This document shows, piece by piece, positions 46,460-55,660 of a DNA stretch of 64,000 nucleotides. Made by a program: the position numbers and the translations under genes. The first letter of the stretch is position 1; each line of letters starts with the position of its first letter. Under the pieces are notes generated by a model. The model made no database searches, had not been told where the DNA came from, and saw only the letters and a program-made list of their open reading frames with translations. Source of the stretch: Salvelinus alpinus (lineage: Eukaryota; Chordata; Actinopteri; Salmoniformes; Salmonidae). The DNA lies in contig NC_092099.1 in assembly GCF_045679555.1 (NCBI RefSeq), forward strand, positions 8,986,576-9,050,575. The letters run 5' to 3'.

Positions 46460-47370
46460 CTTGATGCTGGTGATTCTCTGATCCACCTCTATAAAGACAA
46501 CACGATTCTGTATACATCTGGCCCTTCCTTGAACACTGTGTTAACAAACCTCCAAACGAGCTTCAATGCCATACAACACTCCTTCCGTGGCCTCCAACTG
46601 CACTGAAATGCTAGGAGAACTAAATGCATGCTCTTCAACCGATTGCTAACCGCACCTGCCCGCCCGCCTAGCATCACTACTCTGGACGGTTCTGACTTAG
46701 AATATGTGGACAACTACAAATACCTAGGTGTCTGGTTAGACTGTAAACTCTCCTTCCAGACTCACATTAAGGATCTCCAATCCAAAATTAAATCTAGAAT
46801 CGGCTTCCTATTTCGCAACTAAGCCTCCGTCACTCATGCTGCCAAACATACCCTTGTAACACTGACTATCCTACCGATCTTTGACTTCGGCGATGTCATC
46901 TACAAAATAGCCTCAACACTCTACTCCAACACTCTACTCTACTCTACAGCAAATTGGATGTAGTCTATCACAGTGCCATCCGTTTTGTCACCAAAGCCCC
47001 ATATACTACCCACCACGGCACCCTGTATGCTCTCATTGGCTGGCCCTCGCTACATATTCGTCGCCAAACCCACTGGCTCCAGGTCATCTATAAGTCTTTG
47101 CTAGGTAAAGCCCTGCCTTATCTCAGCTCACTGGTCACCATAGCAACACCCACCCGTAACACGCGCTCCAGCAGGTATATTTCACGGGTCATCCCCAAAG
47201 CCAACACCTGCTTTGGCTGCCTTTCCTTCCAGTTCTCTGCTGCCAATGACTGGAACGAATTGCAAAAATCACTGAAGCTGGAGACTTATATCTCCCTCAC
47301 TAACTTTAAGCATCAGCTGTCAGAGCAGCTTACAGATCACTGTACCTGTACACAGACAATCTGTAAATAG
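46460..47370 (+). pseudogene. LINE B reverse transcriptase C-terminal half, broken
   Basis: After the LTR it resumes AGDSLIHLYKDNTILYTSG, where the catalytic YADD has become YKDN. It then gives SDLEYVDNYKYLGVWLDCKL, FQTHIKDLQSKIKSRIGFLF-stop, and from 46954 a long clean stretch (VVYHSAIRFVTKAPYTTHHG ... SFQFSAANDWNELQKSLKLE) to the stop at 47368. The C-terminal 138 residues are open; the catalytic part is dead. Confidence 0.9.
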
Positions 47371-48267
47371 CACACCCAACTACCTCATCCCCATATTGTT
47401 ATTTATTTTTTGCTCTTTTGCACCACAGTATCTCTACTTGCACATCATCATCTTCACATATATCACTCCAGTGTTAATGCTAAACTGTAATTATTTCGCC
47501 ACTATGGCCTATTTATTGCCTTACCTCCTTAACCTTACAACATTTGCACACACTGTACATATATTTTTCTATTGTGTTATTGACTGTACTTTTGTTTATC
47601 CAATGTGTAACTCTGTGTTTTTTTTTTTGTCGCACTGCTTTGCTTTATCTTGTCCAGGTCGCAGTTGTAAATGAGAACTTTTTCTCAACTGGCCTCCCTG
47701 GTTAAATAAAGGTTAAATAAAATAAATAAATAAATAGGGCCAAACAGTTTGGAGAACTGGTTTACCCATACATCTCCGTTTTGGATAGATAACTCTTCGT
47801 GTTGTTGTTTGTTTAGTGTTTTACAATCTTCCCAGAAGTGGTTAGAGTCTATGGATTCTTCAATTATATTGAGCTGATTTCTGATGTGCTGTTCCTTCTT
47901 TTTCCGTAGTGTAATTCTGTATTGTTATAGTGATTCACCACAGTGAATCTCAGGTTTAAGCTCAGGTTTTCTGGGTCTCTATGTTTTTGGTTGGATAGGT
48001 TTCTCAATTTCTTTCTTAAGTTTTTTGCATTCTTCATCAAACCGTTTGTCATTGTTGTTAATTTTCTTATGTTTTCTGCTTGACATTTTTTTTTTAAAGG
48101 AAATCTGAGAGGTTTAGGTTTTCTACTACCAAGTTTACAACTTCACTATTACAGTGAAACGTTTTGTCCAGGAAGTTGTCTAAAAGGGATTGAATTTGTT
48201 GTTGCCTCATTGTTTTTTGGTAGGTTTCCACACTACTTTCCTTCCATCTATAGCATTTTTTAAATAT

Positions 48268-48539
48268 TCTCTCTCCCCTCCCTCCCTCCTTCACCCTCTC
48301 CCTCTCTCTCCCCCTCCCTCCCTCTCCCATTCTCTCTCCCTCTTTCTCCTCCACCTCCTCTCATTTCTCTCTCTCCCTCCTCTCTCCCACCTTTTTGTCT
48401 GTTGACTCTCTCCCCTTCCTCCTTTCCCTTTCCCTTTCTCTCTCTCCCTCCCCCCACCATTCTTTCTCACTCCCTTTTTCCCTCCCTTCCTCCCCCTTCT
48501 CATCTCTCTCCCTTCTCTCTCTCTCCATAATCTCTCCCA
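48268..48539. repeat. Long pyrimidine-rich tract
   Basis: About 270 bases, more than 90% C/T by eye on the plus strand. The open frames covering it on the minus strand are repeat artefacts. Confidence 0.92.
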
Positions 48540-48687
48540 CCACCACCACAGCCTGCCTGCCTGCCTCTCTTTCTGTCTGTGTCTGTCCATTGCAGCTGTA
48601 TCACCAACTTTCTTGCCTTGAATGCAATGTATTGACTTTATACATCAATGCCCTTGATGTATCTTTGTGCGTCAGTATCCTGTCTGT

Positions 48688-49058
48688 GGAGGTGGGAGAG
48701 AGGAGGGAGAGAGAGGAGGGAAAGAGAGATGAGAAGAGGGGGACGGAGGAAAATAAGAAGGGAGAGAGAATGGGGGATGGAGAGAAAAGGGGGAGAGTGA
48801 GGGAGGGGGAGAGATAATGGGGGATGGAGAGAAAAGGGGAGAGAGAAATGGAGAAGATGAAGGAGGGAGGGAGAAAGAGGGTGGAGGGGTGAAAGAAGGG
48901 GGAGGAAAAGAGAAGAAGGGGGATAAAGTGGTAGAGAGAAAGAGACACAGGGAGGTAAAAATAAGTAGAGAGGGAGGGAGGGAGAGAGAGAGAGAGCGAG
49001 AAGAGAGAGAGAGAGAAGAGAGAGAAGGGGCAATTAGAGAAGAGCGAAAGAGAGATGT
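48688..49058. repeat. Long purine-rich tract
   Basis: About 370 bases of mostly G/A, roughly complementary to 48268-48539 across a 148-base middle. A block around GGGGGATGGAGAGAAAAGGG repeats at about 48772 and 48817. Confidence 0.92.
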
Positions 49059-49172
49059 CTTTCTGTCTGTGAGTCTCATATTTTCATATTTTTCCATTAA
49101 CTGGACTGTATTAGCATAAGCGTCAACCGTGTGACCCTCATCTTTTCCCATCTTTTCCCATTGAATGCAGTG

Positions 49173-49222
49173 TTTTTGCAAAAATTAGGCATCAACCAAT
49201 TGATGCCTAATTTTTGCAAAAA
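49173..49222. repeat. Perfect 23-bp palindrome with 4-base loop
   Basis: TTTTTGCAAAAATTAGGCAT... 49173-49195 pairs exactly with 49200-49222 around CCAA. It forms the right tip of the foldback-like locus. Confidence 0.95.
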
Positions 49223-49230
49223 CATGACAA

Positions 49231-52145
49231 TATGATGTTTTCCAATGATTTCATATTGGTTTCTCTTTTTTTACATTGAATATGTTGCTATTATTGAATT
49301 GTAGGTTGCAAGTTGGTAAACAATGCAAAATAGTAGTAGTTGTAGTACACATCTTATACAATCTCTCTAAAATAAGTGTGCAGAGCAGTGAGGGGTTGTG
49401 TGAGAGTTTGTTTCTTTTTGCTCCCTGTGCAGAGCTGGATGGCTCACAAACTCCCTTTCCAGGAAAGAGGCAGAGGTCTTGCCACTTAAAACGCTAGAGC
49501 AGGAAAACATTATTGTAAAGGAATGGTGTGGGGTGGGACACGGAATGATAGCCTCAAACCGAGCGGGAATATTTTCACTTCATTAATGGCAACATGATAC
49601 TGGAAGAATGATTCCAGCTGGGACAGGGCGATCAAAATGAAGAGCCTTTAACGCCACACCCGCCAAAAATTCACCAAAAGCTTACCCATGATGTTGCACA
49701 AAGATTTAAGTCTGCAAGTCATCATTTTAGTCAAAGTATGATATATTTGGGCTTGAAGTGAGAAATCCAAAGTGGGAACTTTGTGGAAATCAGTGTCAAT
49801 GACATGTAGCTAAGTTATTTCTGATTTACGTGTCAGTTATAGGGCTGGCATTAGTTAATTTGGAACCACCTACCCACAAACATGTTAGACCCTAGACCTA
49901 ACACGTGTGGGCTCATTGCTGTTTACAACCTGTTGCTACTGTGGCTTAATGCGTCTGCAATGCACTTCGACTCTTGGGAGATGTGGGATGGGCTGACGCT
50001 GGTGAAACGGTGAGTAAGAAAATAGCTAAATTATTCTGATGAGTGGATAGGTGAAATGTCAACACAGCTGGGACACCACGTTGATTCTGGAGACGTGCAC
50101 GGCTGCGCTACAAAAAGTGTAGTAGTTGCTCGCTAACTATACAAGTTTGGCTGGCTAGTTAGCCATAGCTAGCATGGCTAACTGTGTGGTGAGGTCAATC
50201 CATTTTAAGTAATTTAACATATAGCTCAGTGAGTAAATCACTGCTTTACCCATAATAACACTACCACGTTGCCTAACACGCAAACCACATCGGCAACGTT
50301 GCGTGCGCGAGCGTTGCAAAAGACATTTACACATACATGTTACGCATGTGAATGAGCATCTACATAGCCAAGCCTAAAATTGAACTGGTTTCTATTTGAG
50401 AGCCTCCATGCGCTGCAAGTCCCCCCCCCCCATAAAGGGTATCAGGAAGATACAAACCGACGTGGATGCTTGAAAGACAAACGAGAAGAGATTAATTACG
50501 GATAATTAACTAAAAACTAACTAGGTTTTCCTTTTTATCTGTGGATGAATTGTTATTGTAGAGAAACATGATTTTATATGACTTCGGGGCAAACTTCTAC
50601 AGAGATCCAGCAAAAAATAGGACCATATGTATTTCAGGTAAAATAATAATCAATTTTTAATCTCATAGGACCAATTACTTAGCAATAGCAAGCTAGCTAA
50701 ATGTCCATGAATGTTTCGACATGCCCCCAAATTAATATAGTTGATTCACAGTTGGTTTTGATACTTTAACCTGTGTGTCTAGTGTGGATGGAAAAAATCT
50801 ACACGCACGTGAAGGCCTGCGCGTGGCCGATGTAGTCAATATGTTACACCCAAACCAGATCGGCCACCTTGTATGCGCCAGCGTTGCAAAATAAATGTAC
50901 ATGCACTACCGTGCGTCAACGGGCGTTTGCGTAGCGCTGCAAGTCCCGCCTCTCCCATCTAATCCTTCGCTTTCAGGAGCATACAAACCCACGTGAGTAT
51001 TTAAAAGATGAATGAAGAGAAATTAATCATAGATAACAAACTAAAAACTAACTAGGATCATTTTGAGGTCATATGAATTTAACTACTCTGCCATTTTTAA
51101 AGTCACCCCCATGGGCACAGACATCAGTTCAAACGTGTAGTTTTGATTAACATTTGGTTGAGTTGTCAACTAACCTGAATTCACCGTGAGAAAAAAATGA
51201 CACCATGTCATTGGATTTAGGTTAAAGGTTATCGTTTTTTTTATACAATTCCCTTTTTCACGTTGATTCAACATCATCACACGACATTTGTTTTGTTGAA
51301 ATGACGTTTTTGCACAGTGGGATGTCGCTCCATCCATGACTTTTCCTAAATAAGTCTACAACTGTTGTTGTTAGAATTTCGATATCACAAACAGGTTTTG
51401 TGTAGTTTTAGGAGGACATGTCATTTTTTCCCCCCTGCCCTTCCTTCACTCAGCAGTTGGCTGCCATCTGACAATGGCCCATTGAAACTACACCAAAATG
51501 ATGTCTAAACTAATTTCACACATACTCTAGGTAATGCAATTAGTTCATCCCTCAATTTTGCACTTCTGTGTTCATCAGAGTAGCATTCTGTCCCATCCAA
51601 CAGGCACCAAATGTGAGAACTAATATGCATTTGCCTATATGCCATTTTCTCTTAGGCTACCCATCCCAGCCCCCCTCTGCTCTGCATGGCCACAGAAGTG
51701 AAACCATGGCCAGACAGACACCTTCCTCTTGAGTAGGTCATTGTATGTCATTATCAAGTTTATAGAATTTAGGCTATTCACTAACTCCACCTCTGTGTCT
51801 GTGTTTCAGGAGTCAACAGACAACAACAATTCAGCCTCACGGAAGTTGGTTTAGAAAAATGTACACATTCATTTGAGTAGCTTATTGTGAAGGTAGGCCT
51901 ATGTCACTGTAAGTAACATCATAACTCACACATGCCCAGAAAACTGAGAAAGAGAGGATCTCACACAAAAAATGGTAATCAGGTCACGCACCGTCCATGA
52001 TTATCCAACCCTGCTAAAATCCCTACACCACCTAGGTGAAGAATAGTAGAGTCAGGACTACAACTATGCTGGACAATCATGGATGGCTTGACCCGGGTGC
52101 TGATGTACACAGTGGGTAGAAACCCCACAGACTGTCTTAACTGTA
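49231..52145. other. No gene; contains one diverged local duplication
   Basis: About 2.9 kb without recognised transposons. Bases 50275-50530 and 50855-51060 are diverged copies of each other (shared CGCTGCAAGTCCC and AACTAAAAACTAACTAGG). A run of 11-12 C is at about 50420. Nothing else recognised; no exon is supported. Confidence 0.45.
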
Positions 52146-53640
52146 CAGTTGAAGTCGGAAGTTTACAAAAACCTTAGCCAAATACATTTAAACTCAGTTT
52201 TTCACAATTCCTGACATTTAATCCTAGTAAAAAATCTCTGTCTTAGGTCAGTTAGGATCACCACTTTATTTTAAGAATGTGAAATGTCAGAATAATAGTA
52301 GAGAGAAGGATTCAGCTTTTATTTCTTTCATCACATTCCCAGTGGGTCAGAAGTTAACATACACTTAATTAGTGTAGCATTGCCGTTAAATTGTTTAACT
52401 TGGGTCAAACGTTTCGGGTAGCCTTCCACAAGCTTCCCACAATAAATGTGGTGAATTTTGGCCCATTCCTCCTGACAGAGCTGGTGTAACTGAGTCAGGT
52501 TTGTAGGCCTCCTTGCTCTCACACGCTTTTTCACTTCTGCCCACAAATTTTCTCTAGGATTGAGGTCAGGGCTTTTTGATGGCCACTCCAATACCTTGAC
52601 TTTGTTGTCCTTAAGCCATTTTGCCACAGCTTTGGAAGTATGCTTGGGGTCATTGTCCATTTGGAAGACCCATTTTTGAGACCCAAGCTTGAACTTCCTG
52701 ACTGATGTCTTGAGATGTTTCTTCAATATATCCTCATAATTTTCCTCCCTCATGATGCCATCTATTTTGTGAAGTGCACCAGTCCCTCCTGCAGCAAAGC
52801 ACCCTCACAACATGATGCTGCCACCCCCGTGCTTCATGGTTGGGATGGTGTTCTTCGACTTACAAGCATCCCCTTTTTCCTCCAAACATAACGGTGGTCA
52901 TTATGGCCAAACAGTTCTATTTTTGTTTCATCAGACCAGAGGAAATTTCTCCAAAAAGTACGATATTTGTCCCTATGTGCAGTTGCAAACCGTAGTCTGG
53001 CTTTTTTTAATGGCGGTTTTGGAGCAGTGGCTTCTTCCTTGCTGAGCGGCCTTTCAGGTTATGTCAATATAGGACTCGTTTTACTGTGGATATAGATACT
53101 TTTGTACCTGTTTCCTCCAGCTTCTTCACAAGGTCCTTTGCTGTTGTTCTGGGATTGATTTGCACTTTTCACACCAAAGTACGTTCAGAACACGTCTCCT
53201 TCCTGAGCGGTATGACGGCTGTGTGGTCCCATGGTGTTTATACTTGCGTATTATTGTTTGTAAAGATGAACGTGGTATGAAGGTAGACCTTGAAATACAT
53301 CCACAGGTACACTTCCAATTGACTCAAATTATGTCAATTAGCCTATCAGAAGCTTCTAAAGCCATGACATAATTTTTCTGGAATTTTCCAAGCTGTTTAA
53401 AGGCACAGTCAACTTAGTGTATGTAAACTTCTGACCCACTGGAATTGTGATACAGTGAATTATAAGTGAAATAATCTGTCTGTAAACAATTGTTGGAAAA
53501 ATGACTTGTGTCATGCACAAAGTAGATGTCCTAACCGACTTCTCAAAACTATAGTTTGTTAACAAGAAATTTGCGGAGTGGTTGAAAAACAAGTGTTAAT
53601 GTCTCCAACCTAAGTGTATGTAAACTTCCGACTTCAACTG
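52146..53640 (-). mobile_element. Tc1/mariner transposon copy 4, both ends present
   Basis: CAGTTGAAGTCGGAAG at 52146 and the complement ending GACTTCAACTG at 53640, each beside TA. 1495 bases. Compared with copy 3 it lacks about 120 bases around the transposase start. Confidence 0.95.
52331..53270 (-). pseudogene. Broken Tc1 transposase (copy 4), start deleted
   Basis: The start codon and about the first 35 codons are missing: text jumps from GAACGTGGTA to GAAGGTAGAC at about 53276. The catalytic half is the best preserved in the window. 52753-52331 reads [20 protein letters not shown] and [20 protein letters not shown] through VEGYPKRLTQVKQFNGNAT, with an inserted codon (LGSQKWVF). The normal stop is lost by frameshift. 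Confidence 0.9.
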
Positions 53641-54614
53641 TATGTAAAGAGAGAATCCCTGCCCGATTCTCAGTCTCTGGGCTAAACTGAGAACAGCAAA
53701 ATGGTCTTGTATGGATCGGATCCATGATAAACATAATGACAATTCAACAACCTACCGATATGTTTCATGTGGCTTACAGGACTCCCAAGTTGAGTGATGT
53801 AGACCAAGGCTGAGCACGCAGCAAAATTGCAATATTGACATAAAGTGAGGATGTGGAGGAAATTGTAAAATATATATATATATATATCACAGAATGGGTC
53901 TGTATTTTGTTTGATTGATCATTCAATACCTGTTCTGATAATGTACACATATAACAAGCTGAGCAAACAATATAATGGAAAATAAATGATTACAATGTAC
54001 AGAAAGCACACGTCATTATAGTCTACTCCTGCGCTCAGGGTAATATCACACATTGACTACTGAAGGTTCCCAGTGTTACTATATGTTCTAGGGGGGACAC
54101 ATTTAAATGTCAATTGTTATGGGGGTCCTCATGAGTGCCACTGAAGTTAGAACCATGTCTGTGCTCTAACAAGCCATCACATCCTCCTCTCTTGGGTATA
54201 ACCGATATTACAGTATACACATTATGTTACAGGAACACTGGTGTTATGTTTGTTATTATTTTGGGGAGAATACAAGGTAACTAGGAATGTTGTACTCCAT
54301 ACACATCAACAGTGTAGCATCTGGATGACCTTTGATAATACTAAGTAAATAATTAGGAAAATACATAAAAATTTGATATGTATACATTGTACGATGTTTA
54401 TTGTTAGGCGACGCATTTGGTACAGAGTATGATTTGACCAAGTGACAGCCTCATTCTAACATCAAAACAATGTGTGTGAAGTGAGGCTATTGTATTAGTA
54501 GCTAGCTATATTGCTATAAATGTATTTGATCACATTCTAGCTAGTGTCCATCACTGATACTGGCATTATTTGCTTTCCTTGGCTTCACACAAAAACCTTT
54601 AGGGCCAACTGTTA
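53641..54614. other. No gene; short (AT)n at 53868-53887
   Basis: Spacer between two Tc1-like elements. A 20-base AT repeat lies at 53868-53887. Nothing else recognised. Confidence 0.45.
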
Positions 54615-55660
54615 CAGTGCCTTCGGAAAGTATTCAGACCCATTGACAATGTCAATATTTTAGTAAGTTACAGCCTTATTCAAAAAATTATTACATTGTT
54701 TTTTTTAACCTCATCAATCTACCCACAATACCCCATAATGACAAAGCAAAAACAGGTTTTTAGAAATTTTGTATAAAAAATATAAAACTGATATCACATT
54801 TACTTAAGTATTTAGACCCTTTACTCAGTACTTTGTTGAAGCCCCTTTGGCAGCGATTGCAGTCTCATGCCTTCTTGGGTATGACGCTACAAGCCTGGCA
54901 CATCTGTATTTAGGGAGTTTCTCCCATTTTTCTCTGCAGATCCTCTCAAGCTCTGTCACTCAAGGACATTCAGAGACTTGTCCCGAAGCTACTCCTGCGT
55001 TGTCTTGGCTGTGTGCTTAGGGTCGTTGTCTGTTGGAAGGTGAACCTTCGCTCCAGTCTCAGGTCCTGAGCACTGTGGAGCAGGTTTTTATCAAGGATCT
55101 CTGCACTTTGCTCCATTCATCTTTCCCTCGATCTTGACTAGTCTCCCAGTCCCTGCCGCTGAAAACCATTCCCACAATATGATGCGGCCACCACCATGCT
55201 TCACTGTAGGGATGGTGCCAGGTTTCCTCCAGACATGCCGCTTGACATTTAGGCCAAATAGCTTAGTCTTGGTTTCATCAGACCAGAGAATCTTGTTTCT
55301 CATGGTCTGAGAGTCTGTAGGTGCCTTTTGGCAAACTCCAAGCGGGTTGTCATGTGCCTTTTACTGAGGAGTGGCTTCCGTCTAGCCACTCTACCATAAA
55401 GGCCTGATTGGTGGAGTGCTGCAGAGATGATTGTCCTTCTGGAAGGTTCTCCCATCTCCATAGAGAAACTCTGGAGCTCTGCCATAGTGACCATCGGGTT
55501 CTTGGTCAACTCCCTGACCAAGGCCCTTCTCCCCCGATTGCTCAGTTTGCCCGGGCCGCCAGCTCTAGGAAGAGTCTTGGTGGTTCCAAACTTCTTCCAT
55601 TTAAGAATGATGGAGGCCACTGTGTTCTTGGGGAATACCACGCTATTGTTTGAGGAGAGT
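54615..55660 (-). mobile_element. Tc1-like transposon (fifth type), right end missing
   Basis: The left end CAGTGCCTTCGGAAAGTATT follows a TA at 54613. ACACAATACCCCATAATGAC-type inner sequence is present (54723). Coding reads leftwards. The element stops abruptly near 55660, inside or just before the transposase N-terminus. Confidence 0.88.
55091..55641 (-). pseudogene. Broken Tc1-like transposase
   Basis: The N-terminal half (55641-55300) includes FPKNTVASIILKWKKFGTTK and GKLSNRGRRALVRELTKNPM plus GLYGRVARRKPLLSKRHMTT. The next block (55303-55091) carries ILWSDETKTKLFGLN with the first catalytic Asp and TVKHGGGRIILWEWFSAAGT. The two overlap in different frames. The second Asp and Glu regions (54880-55080) are degraded, and the first helix-turn-helix is cut off on the right. 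Confidence 0.88.

Larger units (their letters stand above)
45957..47733 (+). mobile_element. LINE family B, 5'-truncated, in LINE A
   Basis: Begins inside the reverse transcriptase (CTCTTTTCTCTGTATATATC) and ends in an AAATA repeat tail. It is flanked by ATAGG at 45952-45956 and 47734-47738. It contains a solo LTR at 45986-46451. Confidence 0.9.
44091..48060 (-). pseudogene. LINE A polymerase, broken
   Basis: Relics in order, right to left: an upstream part (48052-47864) with KNLRKKLRNLSNQKHRD; then the palm-side block RQGCSIRLNLFNIYIKELL (45274) leading to LLFADELVILSPTKEGLQQH. In this last block the catalytic pair reads FADE rather than FADD (45137-45148), so the second Asp is replaced. 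Then come LSKTKIMVFQKRS and YLGLNISATGNLHKAVND (45052-44864), and a C-terminal part (44731-44513; 44273-44091) with LGRYPLIIKIQKRAVKFYNH and YRLSELAFAIEKGRRRQTWL. Many frames are broken; inactive. Confidence 0.82.
43621..48267 (-). mobile_element. LINE family A, inverted, with nested elements
   Basis: The 3' end lies at the left (AGGGCTTTATTGGCATGGGA, 43640). Coding sequence reads leftwards. It is interrupted by a SINE (44341-44526) and by LINE B (45957-47733). The text continues across the latter after removing it and one ATAGG. The left and right margins abut CT-rich DNA on both sides, showing insertion into that tract. Confidence 0.87.
43088..49230. mobile_element. Foldback-like locus with terminal inverted repeats and nested insertions
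   Basis: Left end TGTCATGTTTTTGCTAAAAG (43090 region). The right end is its near complement, TTTTTGCAAAAACATGACA, at about 49211-49229. Inside each arm are the same 54-bp repeats in opposite orientation (43180-43480; 49100-49170), then pyrimidine- and purine-rich tracts. LINE A is inserted in the left pyrimidine tract. Without it the structure would be about 1.5 kb. No coding region of its own and no target duplication were identified. Confidence 0.6.

Noticed and set aside
48094..49181. Long Arg/Glu/Gly or Ser/Leu/Pro frames on both strands
   Set aside because: Artefacts of purine/pyrimidine tracts.
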